Assembly (NCBI GenBank): GCA_023387755.1
Contig: JAEWHO010000044.1
Location: 1 to 45,887, forward strand
Source of the DNA: Actinomycetes bacterium
GTDB lineage: Bacteria > Actinomycetota > Actinomycetes > Actinomycetales > Actinomycetaceae
DNA length: 45,887 nucleotides
Reading direction: 5' to 3'
Shown one piece after another: positions 34,663 through 42,073 of the stretch; positions within the stretch are counted from its first letter, which is position 1; each line of letters opens with the position of its first letter. Made by a program: the position numbers and the translations under genes. The notes beneath the pieces were generated by a model. The model did not search any database and was not told where the DNA came from. It was given only the letters and a program-made list of their open reading frames with translations.

Positions 34663-34950
34663 ATGCGTACCTATGAACTCATGATCATCCTCGATCCTGA
34701 GGTGGACGAGCGCTCCGTCCAGACCACCCTGGACAAGTTCCTCCAGATCATCACCAAAGACGGCGGGACCGTTGAGGTGGATATTTGGGGCAAGCGCCGC
34801 CTGGCTTACGACATCAAGAAGCGTTCCGAAGGCATCTACGCCGTGGTGACGATGAACACCACTCCGGAAAACGCTAAGGAGCTCGACCGCGTGCTCGGCC
34901 TGTCTGAGGCCGTTATGCGCACCAAGCTCATCCGCCCGGACGCTCACTGA
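34663..34950 (+). CDS. rpsF: 30S ribosomal protein S6
   Basis: S6 is a small-subunit protein that pairs with S18 (95 aa). MRTYELMIILDPEVDERSVQ and WGKRRLAYDIKKRSEGIYAV are characteristic. ATG 34663 has AGGAGG 12 bases upstream; the longer frame to 34588 would run through the leader hairpins and is rejected. It heads the rpsF-ssb-rpsR-rplI operon. Confidence 0.96.
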   Translation: MRTYELMIILDPEVDERSVQTTLDKFLQIITKDGGTVEVDIWGKRRLAYDIKKRSEGIYAVVTMNTTPENAKELDRVLGLSEAVMRTKLIRPDAH

Positions 34951-34983
34951 GTCCGGAACCCACGGTTCTAGAAGGAAGCAACC

Positions 34984-35526
34984 ATGGCAGGCGAAACCGT
35001 CATCACCGTTATCGGCAACCTCATTGCCGATCCGGAACTCAAGTTCACCAATAGTGGGGCGCCGGTCGCGAATTTCACCGTGGCCTCCACCCCGCGTACC
35101 TTCGACCGGGACACCCGCGAATGGAAGGACGGGGATACCCTCTTCCTGCGCTGCTCGGTATGGCGTGAATACGCCGAGAACGTGGCCGAATCCCTCTCCA
35201 AAGGCATGCGCGTGATCGTGCAGGGCCGTCTGGTGCAGCGGAACTTCGAGAACCAGCAGGGCGAGCGGCGCAGCGTCATCGAACTGCAGGTTGAAGAAAT
35301 CGGCCCCGCATTGCGTTTCGCAACCGCGAAGGTGCAGCGTTCGCAGTCACGCGGCGGTGGGAACTTTGGCGGCGGCTACAACCAGGGCGGCCAGCAGGGC
35401 GGCTTCGGTGGTGGCGGCTATGGCGGCAACCAGGGCGGTTTCAACTCCGCTCCTGCCGGCGGCGGCCAGCAAGACCCGTGGGAGACCAGCGGTGGGGCAA
35501 CCTTCGACCAGGATCCGCCATTCTAA
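34984..35526 (+). CDS. ssb: Single-stranded DNA-binding protein
   Basis: SSB coats single-stranded DNA in replication and repair (180 aa). The OB fold covers about residues 1-110 (ITVIGNLIADPELKFTNSGA; FLRCSVWREYAENVAESL). A long Gly/Gln/Asn-rich linker follows (GGGNFGGGYNQGGQQGGFGG) and the acidic tip DQDPPF recruits partner proteins. ATG 34984 has AAGGAAG upstream. Its position between rpsF and rpsR is conserved. Confidence 0.97.
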   Translation: MAGETVITVIGNLIADPELKFTNSGAPVANFTVASTPRTFDRDTREWKDGDTLFLRCSVWREYAENVAESLSKGMRVIVQGRLVQRNFENQQGERRSVIELQVEEIGPALRFATAKVQRSQSRGGGNFGGGYNQGGQQGGFGGGGYGGNQGGFNSAPAGGGQQDPWETSGGATFDQDPPF

Positions 35527-35591
35527 GCGGCCTCTGGTAAGCCCACACCCGGTATAAGCCACCCAACTTTTGATTCGAGGAGACATTAATT

Positions 35592-35828
35592 ATGGCGAAG
35601 CCGCATCTTCGCAAGCCCAAGAAGAAGACGATCCCGCAGAAGTCCGTCAAGATTGGCGAGATCGACTACAAAGACACCGCGCAGCTGCGCAAGTTCATCT
35701 CTGACCGCGGCAAGATCCGCGCCCGCCGCGTGACCGGCGCTTCCGTGCAGGAACAGCGCCAGATCGCTAAGGCCGTGAAGAATGCCCGCGAGATGGCTCT
35801 GCTGCCGTACACCAGCTCTAACCGCTAA
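35592..35828 (+). CDS. rpsR: 30S ribosomal protein S18
   Basis: S18 (78 aa) binds S6 in the small subunit. The sequence IDYKDTAQLRKFISDRGKIR and RRVTGASVQEQRQIAKAVKN is typical. It contains no cysteine, so it is the zinc-independent form. GAGGAG precedes ATG 35592. Confidence 0.97.
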   Translation: MAKPHLRKPKKKTIPQKSVKIGEIDYKDTAQLRKFISDRGKIRARRVTGASVQEQRQIAKAVKNAREMALLPYTSSNR

Positions 35829-35849
35829 TCCGAGAGGGAGGAATCTGAA

Positions 35850-36299
35850 GTGAAGCTCATTCTCACCCATGAGGTCTCCAACCTCGGTGCCGCTGGCGAC
35901 GTAGTAGAGGTTAAGGACGGCTACGGCCGTAACTTCCTGCTACCGCGTGGGCTGGCCACCCCGTGGACCAAGGGCGCTCAGCGCCAGATTGACCAGATGC
36001 GTGCGGCCCGCAAGGCTCGTGAGATCGCCTCCGTTGAGGATGCGCGCGCTCTGCGTGATGCCCTGCAGTCCGATCCGATCGTGATCGAGCAGCGGGCGGG
36101 CGAGTCCGGCCGCCTGTTCGGTGCGGTGTCCTCCAAGGACGTCGCTGAGGCGGTTCAGGAGCAGAAGGGCAAGTCGATTGACCGCCGCACCGTGCAGTTC
36201 ACCCAGCCGATCAAGTCGGTGGGTGACTACAAGGTGACCATCAAACTACACCCGGAGGTGCAGGCCGTCGTGACCTTGGCAGTGAAGGCTGCTAAGTAA
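35850..36299 (+). CDS. rplI: 50S ribosomal protein L9
   Basis: L9 (149 aa) is an elongated protein of the large subunit. The N-terminal domain reads MKLILTHEVSNLGAAGDVVE and DGYGRNFLLPRGLATPWT. A long helix and the C-terminal RNA-binding domain follow (GRLFGAVSSKDVAEAV; KSVGDYKVTIKLHPEVQA). The start is GTG 35850 after GAGGGAGG. It is the last gene of the operon and is followed by a strong terminator. Confidence 0.97.
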   Translation: MKLILTHEVSNLGAAGDVVEVKDGYGRNFLLPRGLATPWTKGAQRQIDQMRAARKAREIASVEDARALRDALQSDPIVIEQRAGESGRLFGAVSSKDVAEAVQEQKGKSIDRRTVQFTQPIKSVGDYKVTIKLHPEVQAVVTLAVKAAK

Positions 36300-36315
36300 A
36301 TTCGACGACGTCGTA

Positions 36316-36348
36316 ACGGCCGGCTGGAGTAAACCTCCAGCCGGCCGT
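36316..36348 (+). terminator. Strong terminator after rplI
   Basis: ACGGCCGGCTGGAG (36316-36329), loop TAAAC and CTCCAGCCGGCCGT (36335-36348) form a perfect 14-bp stem followed by TT. It isolates the ribosomal operon from the catabolic operon. Confidence 0.92.
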
Positions 36349-36382
36349 TTCGCGTGTGCGGGCAAGGCTCGTCTGTTTCGTG

Positions 36383-36426
36383 CGATGGCACATAACTGCC
36401 CGTGCACGCATCTGCCATCGTATGGT
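36383..36426 (+). promoter_or_regulatory. Candidate operator and promoter of the catabolic operon
   Basis: CGATGGCA (36383-36390) and TGCCATCG (36413-36420) form an 8-bp inverted repeat with a 22-bp spacer that contains GTGCAC. The right arm directly abuts a -10-like TATGGT (36421-36426), which places the repeat over the -35/-10 region. A regulator bound here would control the operon; no regulator gene is adjacent. Confidence 0.45.
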
Positions 36427-36460
36427 CGAAGTGAAGATCCAGTGCAGCGAAGGAGAACCG

Positions 36461-37366
36461 ATGTTCGACCAGGCTATTGCATCCGATGGCAGTATGAACG
36501 GCCGCCCCTACACCTCCGTGTGGAATGACCTCGCCGAGGTCGAGTTCTCGCAGGGGTACCTTCAGGCCGGCCCCTACCGCACCCGCTACCTCCACGCCGG
36601 CAGCAACGATAAGCCGCTGCTGCTCATGCTGCACGGAGTGACCGGCCATGCCGAAGCCTACGCCCGTAACCTGCAGGCCCACGCCGAACACTTCAACGTG
36701 TACGCCATCGACTTCATCGGGCACGGCTACTCCTCCAAGCCGGAACACCCGCTAGAAATCAAACACTACGTGGACCAGGTCATCCAGGTGATGGATACCC
36801 TTGGCTACGATAAAGCGCACCTGTCCGGTGAATCCCTGGGCGGCTGGACTACCGCCCGCCTGGCCGAACAACACCCCGATCGAGTGGGCCGGATCGTCTT
36901 GAACACCATGGGTGGCACTATGGCCAACCCGAAGGTGATGGAGCGGCTGTACACACTCTCCATGGAGGCTGCGAAGGATCCCTCATGGGAGCGCGTGAAA
37001 GCCCGCCTGGAATGGCTCATGGCGGACCCAACCATGGTCACCCCGGACCTCATCCGCACCCGCCAGCGTATCTTCGAACAGCCGGACTGGCCGATGGCGT
37101 GCGAGATGAATATGGCCCTGCAGGATCTGGAAACCCGCAAGCGCAATATGCTCTCTGACGACGACCTGCGCGCCATCCAGGCCCCCGCGCTCGTCCTGTG
37201 GACCACCAAGGATCCCTCCGGCCCGGTCGATGAAGGCCGCCGGATTGCTGATCTCATCCCGAACGGTCGCCTGGCCGTAATGGAAAACTGCGGGCACTGG
37301 CCGCAGTACGAAGACACCGAAACCTTCAACCGCATCCACCTGGACTTCCTGTTGGGCCAGGACTAG
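36461..37366 (+). CDS. mhpC: Alpha/beta hydrolase, meta-cleavage product hydrolase (MhpC-like)
   Basis: This is an alpha/beta-hydrolase (301 aa) of the C-C bond hydrolase group. In this operon it should split the ring-fission product 2-hydroxy-6-oxonona-2,4-dienedioate into 2-hydroxypenta-2,4-dienoate and succinate. The oxyanion region is LMLHGVTGHAEAY, the nucleophile Ser125 lies in SGESLGGW, and the probable acid and base are Asp251 (TTKDPSG) and His279 (NCGHWPQ). ATG 36461 has AAGGAG six bases upstream; the longer frame to 36356 is rejected. It opens the operon. The substrate is inferred from its neighbours. Confidence 0.85.
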   Translation: MFDQAIASDGSMNGRPYTSVWNDLAEVEFSQGYLQAGPYRTRYLHAGSNDKPLLLMLHGVTGHAEAYARNLQAHAEHFNVYAIDFIGHGYSSKPEHPLEIKHYVDQVIQVMDTLGYDKAHLSGESLGGWTTARLAEQHPDRVGRIVLNTMGGTMANPKVMERLYTLSMEAAKDPSWERVKARLEWLMADPTMVTPDLIRTRQRIFEQPDWPMACEMNMALQDLETRKRNMLSDDDLRAIQAPALVLWTTKDPSGPVDEGRRIADLIPNGRLAVMENCGHWPQYEDTETFNRIHLDFLLGQD

Positions 37367-37401
37367 TAGAGCGCCGTCGTCGACGTCGGAGAGGAAACCC
37401 C

Positions 37402-38358
37402 ATGAATTTCGCAACCGTTACGATGTCCCACTCGCCCCTGCTCGAACATGCCAACCCTCCCCAGGAGGTGGCTGATGCGGTGCAGGAAAGTTTCGCGGCT
37501 GCTCGCGCTTTCGCACAAGACTTCGCCCCGGACCTGATCGTGAACTTCGGGCCGGACCACTACAACGGCTTCTTCTATGACCTCATGCCGCCGTTCTGCA
37601 TCGGGCTTGCGGCCGTGGGAACCGGAGATTACAACTCCTTTGACGGCGAGCTCTGCGTCGACGACGCCCTCAGCCTCGACCTCGCCCAGTACGTGATCGA
37701 CCAGGATATGGATGTGGCGATTTCTCGTCGCATGGAGGTTGATCACGGGGCCGTCCAGCCGATGGAAATCCTCTTCGGTAAGGACCTGTCCAATCGCGCA
37801 TGTGTGCCGGTATTCATCAACGGGCTGGCTAAGCCGTTTACCAAGATGCACCGCGTGCGCGCCCTCGGCGAGGCAATCGGTGGATACTTCCGCACCTGGG
37901 CAAAAGAGAACAATAAGCGCGTCATGTTCATCGGGTCGGGTGGGCTCTCACACGAGCCGCCGGTCCCGCAGTGGGCCACCGCCACCGAGGAGCAGCGTAA
38001 GTTCCTCCTCGCCGGCCGCCACCCCACCCCGGAGGCGCGCGCCGCCCGCGAGGCCAACACGATTGCGGTGGCGAAGGCTTTTGCTGCCGGGGAAGCCGAT
38101 ATTCACGACCTCAACCCGGAATGGGATGCGGCCTTCATGGATATTTGCCGCTCCGGTGAACTAGAACGTTTCGATGCCCTCAAGGCTGAGGAGATGGCCG
38201 AAGAAGCCGGGCGTTCCTCCCACGAGGTGCGCACCTGGGTGGCCGCCTACTCGGCCATGCGGGCCGCCGCCGGTAGCTACGAGACCACCTTCGAGTTCTA
38301 CCGCCCGATCCGCGAGTACATCGCTGGATTCGGGATTATGACCGCGAAGGAGGCCTAG
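37402..38358 (+). CDS. mhpB: 2,3-dihydroxyphenylpropionate 1,2-dioxygenase (MhpB)
   Basis: This is a class III (LigB-type) extradiol dioxygenase (318 aa). It opens the ring of 2,3-dihydroxyphenylpropionate or its cinnamate analogue with Fe(II) and oxygen. The start MNFATVTMSHSPLLEHANPP carries His10, and His115 (EVDHGAVQP) and His184 (GGLSHEPP) correspond to the conserved His10, His115 and His179 of E. coli MhpB. VNFGPDHYNGFFYDLMPPFC is also family-specific. It lies 35 bp after mhpC with GGAGAGG upstream. This gene identifies the pathway most clearly. Confidence 0.92.
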   Translation: MNFATVTMSHSPLLEHANPPQEVADAVQESFAAARAFAQDFAPDLIVNFGPDHYNGFFYDLMPPFCIGLAAVGTGDYNSFDGELCVDDALSLDLAQYVIDQDMDVAISRRMEVDHGAVQPMEILFGKDLSNRACVPVFINGLAKPFTKMHRVRALGEAIGGYFRTWAKENNKRVMFIGSGGLSHEPPVPQWATATEEQRKFLLAGRHPTPEARAAREANTIAVAKAFAAGEADIHDLNPEWDAAFMDICRSGELERFDALKAEEMAEEAGRSSHEVRTWVAAYSAMRAAAGSYETTFEFYRPIREYIAGFGIMTAKEA

Positions 38359-38362
38359 GGGT

Positions 38363-39250
38363 ATGGGGATTCACGACGACGTCGCCGGCTCCGCCGGCGC
38401 GGACCACGTGGGCAGTGACAACACCAAGGCCAGCGCAGACCGCGCGGGCTTGCTCCAGCAGGCAGCAGACGGGTTGCTCGGTGTCTACACCAGTCAAGAA
38501 CCGGTCGCACCGGTGCGGGACACCGTGCCCGGCCTGACCCTGACCGAGGCCTACCGTATCCAGCAGTTGCAAGAGGAGGCGTTTACCCGCCAGGGCAAAA
38601 CCGTCGTCGGGCGGAAAGTGGGCCTGACCTCGGTGGCCATGCAGCGCCAACTCGGGGTGGATTCCCCGGATTTCGGGTTCTTCACGGCCGACGTTTTCTA
38701 CGGCGACCAGGCCCGCATCCCGGTGGCCGAGCTCAATGCCCCCAAGGTGGAGCCGGAGTTCGCCTTCCGACTGGGCCGCGATTTGAGCGGCGATGTGTCC
38801 GTGGAGGAAGCGGCCGCGGCAATCGAGTCGGTGCACGCGGCGATTGAGATTATCGATTCGCGCATCCGTGACTGGGATATCACCCTGGTCGATACGGTGG
38901 CCGATAATGCCTCCTGCGCGGCCGTCGCCGTGAATGAGACGCCGCTTGAGATCGCGCTCGATAGCCTCGTTTCCGCTGAATGCGCGCTGGTGATCGACGG
39001 CGAGAAGGTCGGCCAGGGCGTGGGTAGCGACGTCATGGGTGACCCCGTGGCACCCCTGGCGTGGCTGGCGAAAACCCTCGGTGAACAGGGCGTCACACTG
39101 CGGGCGGGCGACTGGATTTTACCGGGCTCTTTCTGCGCCGCGCAGCCTGTGGTGGCCGGTTCTCAAGCCACCGCAGATTTCGGCGAGCTCGGCAGCGTAA
39201 CAATCACTTTTGTGGGGCCCGATGAGGGCGGAGGGAACACTGATGGCTAA
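38363..39250 (+). CDS. mhpD: 2-keto-4-pentenoate hydratase (MhpD)
   Basis: The hydratase (295 aa) adds water to 2-hydroxypenta-2,4-dienoate to give 4-hydroxy-2-oxovalerate. Motifs are GRKVGLTSVAMQRQLGVDSP, FGFFTADVFYGD, KVEPEFAFRLGRDL with metal-ligand glutamates, and AIEIIDSRIRDWDI. The N-terminus is about 25 residues longer than E. coli MhpD, so a later start is possible; ATG 38363 lies 4 bp after mhpB. Its stop overlaps the mhpF start by 8 bp (ATGGCTAA). Confidence 0.93.
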   Translation: MGIHDDVAGSAGADHVGSDNTKASADRAGLLQQAADGLLGVYTSQEPVAPVRDTVPGLTLTEAYRIQQLQEEAFTRQGKTVVGRKVGLTSVAMQRQLGVDSPDFGFFTADVFYGDQARIPVAELNAPKVEPEFAFRLGRDLSGDVSVEEAAAAIESVHAAIEIIDSRIRDWDITLVDTVADNASCAAVAVNETPLEIALDSLVSAECALVIDGEKVGQGVGSDVMGDPVAPLAWLAKTLGEQGVTLRAGDWILPGSFCAAQPVVAGSQATADFGELGSVTITFVGPDEGGGNTDG

Positions 39251-40169
39251 GAAATACACCGCCGCGATTGTGGGGCCGGGCAATATCGGCACCGACCTCA
39301 TGTTCAAGCTCATGCGGAACTCGGAGATGATCGAGCCGGTATATATGGTCGGTGTTAAGGAGTCCGAGGGGCTCAAACGCGCCAAGAAACTCGGTTTGGA
39401 AACGAGCGCGGACGGCGTGGACTGGCTGCTGACACAGTACGATCTGCCCGATTTCGTATTCGAAGCGACCTCCGCGAAAGCCCACCTGGCCAATGCGCCC
39501 CTCTACCGGGAAGCGGGGATTCGTGCGATCGACCTGACCCCGGCAGCGATCGGCCCGTACTGTTGCCCGCCGGTGAACCTGGACTCCCTGGAAGACGTTA
39601 TGAACGTCAATATGATCACGTGTGGTGGGCAGGCGACCACGCCGATCGTGTCGGCTGTCTCGTCTGTGGTGCCGGTGGAGTATGCGGAGATTGTGGCGTC
39701 GATTGCGTCGAAGTCGGCCGGGCCGGGTACGCGCGCGAATATCGACGAGTTCACGGAGACGACGTCGGCGGCGCTGCGTGTGGTGGGCGGGGCGAAACGC
39801 TCCAAGGCGATCATCATTTTGAATCCGGTGGAACCGCCGATGCTCATGCGTAATACCGTGTTCTGTTCGCTGCCGCCGGAGGCCGCCGAGCCGGGCGAGC
39901 TGCAAGATCGCGTGAACGAGTCGATTACGGCAATGGTGGAGCGGGTGAAGGAATACGTGCCCGGGTATCGCCTCACCGCCGACCCGCAGTTCGATGCGGC
40001 ACGGCCGGACTGGAACGGTTGGGGCCGCGTAACGGCGCTGATTGAGGTGAAGGGCGCGGCGAACTTCCTCCCCGAATATGCCGGGAACCTGGACATTATC
40101 ACCGCGGCTGCCGCCCGCACCGGGGACATGCTCGTGGAACGTATGACTGCGGCTGAGAAGGGAGCCTGA
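39243..40169 (+). CDS. mhpF: Acetaldehyde dehydrogenase, acetylating (MhpF)
   Basis: This CoA- and NAD-dependent dehydrogenase (308 aa) turns the acetaldehyde released by MhpE into acetyl-CoA, with the two enzymes forming a channelling complex. The NAD-binding loop is AAIVGPGNIGTDLMFKLMR, the catalytic Cys lies in NVNMITCGGQATTPIV, and the C-terminal NPVEPPMLMRNTVFC is typical. ATG 39243 (MAKKYTAA) has GGAGGG six bases upstream and overlaps mhpD by 8 bp; the upstream start at 39210 is rejected. Confidence 0.95.
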   Translation: MAKKYTAAIVGPGNIGTDLMFKLMRNSEMIEPVYMVGVKESEGLKRAKKLGLETSADGVDWLLTQYDLPDFVFEATSAKAHLANAPLYREAGIRAIDLTPAAIGPYCCPPVNLDSLEDVMNVNMITCGGQATTPIVSAVSSVVPVEYAEIVASIASKSAGPGTRANIDEFTETTSAALRVVGGAKRSKAIIILNPVEPPMLMRNTVFCSLPPEAAEPGELQDRVNESITAMVERVKEYVPGYRLTADPQFDAARPDWNGWGRVTALIEVKGAANFLPEYAGNLDIITAAAARTGDMLVERMTAAEKGA

Positions 40170-40170
40170 G

Positions 40171-41184
40171 ATGGCTAAGACGATTCGACTGACAGACACC
40201 ACGTTGCGCGATGGCTCCCACGCGATGCGGCACCGCTTCACCGAGGAGCAGGTCCGTAAAGTGGTGCGGGCCCTCGACGACGCCGCCATGCCGGTTATTG
40301 AGGTAACCCACGGGGACGGCCTGGCCGGTTCATCTTTTAACTACGGGTTCTCCGCGGTTGACGAGATGGTCCTGATCCAGGCAGCTGCTGAGGAAGCCAA
40401 GAACGCGAAGATCGCGGCCCTCATGCTGCCGGGCCTGGGCACGATTAAGGAGATGCGGGAAGCTCACCTGCGCGGCGCTTCAGTCGTGCGGATCGCCACC
40501 CACTGCACCGAAGCGGATGTGTCAATTGAGCATTTCCATGCGGCCCGCGAGCTGGGCATGGAGACGGTCGGGTTCCTTATGCTCGCCCACCGGATCGGGC
40601 CGAGTGAGCTGGCGGCACAGGCCCGGATTATGGCCGACGCCGGATGCCAATGCGTGTACGTCGTGGATTCCTCCGGGCACATGATTATGGGTGAAGCCGG
40701 GGACCGGGTTGACGCCGTCGTCCAGGAACTCCAAGGCGACGCCGAAGTGGGCTTCCACGGCCACCAAAACCTCTCGATGGGGGTAACGAACTCGGTATTC
40801 GCGGTGCGTGCCGGTGCCAGCCAGATCGACGGCACCCTGCGCGGGCTCGGGGCCGGGGCGGGTAACTCCCCGACCGAAGTGCTCGCCGCAGTTTTTGAAC
40901 GGCTCGACATTGAGACCGGTGTGGACGCGAACGGGCTCATGTATGCGGCTGAGGAAGTACTGCGCCCGATGATTGAGCGGATGCCGATCATGGACCGCGC
41001 CTCGATTATTCAGGGCAAAGTTGGTGTCTACAACTCCTTCCTCTTCCACGCCGAGCGGGCCGCCGAACGCTACGGCGTGGCCGCGCACGACATTCTGCAG
41101 GAGGTTGGCCGCCGCGGCTACGTGGGCGGCCAGGAGGACATGATTATCGACGTCGCCGTCTGGTTGCAGGGGCAGTCGCGATGA
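40171..41184 (+). CDS. mhpE: 4-hydroxy-2-oxovalerate aldolase (MhpE)
   Basis: This divalent-metal class II (DRE-TIM) aldolase (337 aa) cleaves 4-hydroxy-2-oxovalerate to pyruvate and acetaldehyde, which passes to MhpF. LTDTTLRDGSHAMRHRFTEE holds the catalytic Arg-Asp pair. GFHGHQNLSMGVTNSV supplies metal-binding histidines, and IDGTLRGLGAGAGNSPTEVL is conserved. It starts 1 bp after mhpF, as expected for a partner that forms a complex, and overlaps the next gene by 4 bp (ATGA). Confidence 0.95.
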   Translation: MAKTIRLTDTTLRDGSHAMRHRFTEEQVRKVVRALDDAAMPVIEVTHGDGLAGSSFNYGFSAVDEMVLIQAAAEEAKNAKIAALMLPGLGTIKEMREAHLRGASVVRIATHCTEADVSIEHFHAARELGMETVGFLMLAHRIGPSELAAQARIMADAGCQCVYVVDSSGHMIMGEAGDRVDAVVQELQGDAEVGFHGHQNLSMGVTNSVFAVRAGASQIDGTLRGLGAGAGNSPTEVLAAVFERLDIETGVDANGLMYAAEEVLRPMIERMPIMDRASIIQGKVGVYNSFLFHAERAAERYGVAAHDILQEVGRRGYVGGQEDMIIDVAVWLQGQSR

Positions 41185-42044
41185 CGGAGGTTGACGGGGC
41201 CGCGGGAGCTGGGGTTTCCACGGCCACGGCGCGAGCTGGGGTTTCCGCGGCCACTCCCGAGACTGGGGCGGGAGCCTATGCCCCCGGGACGGCCGTGGTG
41301 ACGGGCGGTGCGTCTCCGCGCGGGATCGGGTTTGCCGTGGCAGCAGAGTTAGCGCGGGCCGGGCATCCGATTGTGCTGCTCGATGTGAATGCGGACGTCC
41401 AGGCGCGCGCGGCGGAACTCGCGGAACGCTACGGTGTGCGCGCCCTCGGTATTGCCGCCGACCTGACCGAGGAGACGGCGGTGCGTGAGGCCCTGGGGGC
41501 AGTGGACGAGTTCGCTGCCGAGGCCGGGCCGGTGCAGGTGCTGGTGAATAACGCCGGCATCGCCTCGCCCACCCGGATCGGCGAGATCACACTGGAGCAG
41601 TGGCGGCAAATTTTCGACATTAACCTCACCGGCATGTTCCTGCTGACCCAGGCGCTGGGTGGCGGGATGGCTGAGCGCGGCTACGGCCGGATCGTGAATA
41701 TGTCGTCGGTGTCCGCGCAGCAGGGTGGTGGCGATTTTGCCGGCGCCCACTACGCGGCCAGCAAGGCTGCCGTCATCGGTTTCACCAAGGCGGTCGCGCG
41801 CGAGTTGGCCCCGCACGGGGTGGCAGTTAACGCCGTCGCACCCGGGCTGATCGACACGGATATTACCGCCTCGGCGCTGCGTGAGGCCGAGGATCGCGGT
41901 GACACCCGTATGACTGCACGTATCCCCGCCCGCAGGGCGGGCACCCCCGATGACGTCGCCAGCGCGGTCGCCTACCTGTGCACGCCGCAGGCAGGCTACG
42001 TAACCGGGCAGCTGGTTGCGGTCAACGGCGGCCTATACGTGTGA
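41181..42044 (+). CDS. Short-chain dehydrogenase/reductase (first copy)
   Basis: This is a classical SDR (287 aa) with a Rossmann fold. The NAD(P) loop is TGGASPRGIGFAVA, NNAG is present, the catalytic Ser lies in IVNMSSVSAQQGG, and Tyr-x3-Lys in HYAASKAAVIGF. The C-terminus GYVTGQLVAVNGGLYV is of FabG type. The first 35 residues are an Ala/Gly/Thr-rich extension with an internal repeat (AGVSTATAR/AGVSAATPE) unlike usual SDRs. The 4-bp overlap with mhpE puts it in the catabolic operon. It could oxidise an aromatic dihydrodiol, as HcaB does, or another alcohol; the substrate is unknown. Confidence 0.85.
   Translation: MTEVDGAAGAGVSTATARAGVSAATPETGAGAYAPGTAVVTGGASPRGIGFAVAAELARAGHPIVLLDVNADVQARAAELAERYGVRALGIAADLTEETAVREALGAVDEFAAEAGPVQVLVNNAGIASPTRIGEITLEQWRQIFDINLTGMFLLTQALGGGMAERGYGRIVNMSSVSAQQGGGDFAGAHYAASKAAVIGFTKAVARELAPHGVAVNAVAPGLIDTDITASALREAEDRGDTRMTARIPARRAGTPDDVASAVAYLCTPQAGYVTGQLVAVNGGLYV
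41206..41246 (+). repeat. 27-bp-period direct repeat at the SDR 5' end
   Basis: GAGCTGGGGTTTCC occurs at 41206-41219 and 41233-41246, 27 bp apart (nine codons), and encodes the repeated AGVS element at the SDR N-terminus. It probably arose by slippage. Confidence 0.65.
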
Positions 42045-42055
42045 GGGGCGCGGCG

Positions 42056-42073
42056 AGCCGGTAGGCTGCGTTT
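42056..42073 (+). promoter_or_regulatory. Candidate -10 giving a leaderless transcript
   Basis: TAGGCT (42062-42067) fits TAnnnT and lies 6 bp before ATG 42074, the spacing at which the transcript would start on the A of the start codon. No ribosome-binding site is present. No clear -35 was found. Confidence 0.4.

Noticed and set aside
39204..40289. 361-aa minus-strand frame antisense to mhpF
   Set aside because: It is an Arg/His-rich shadow opposite the well-recognised acetaldehyde dehydrogenase.
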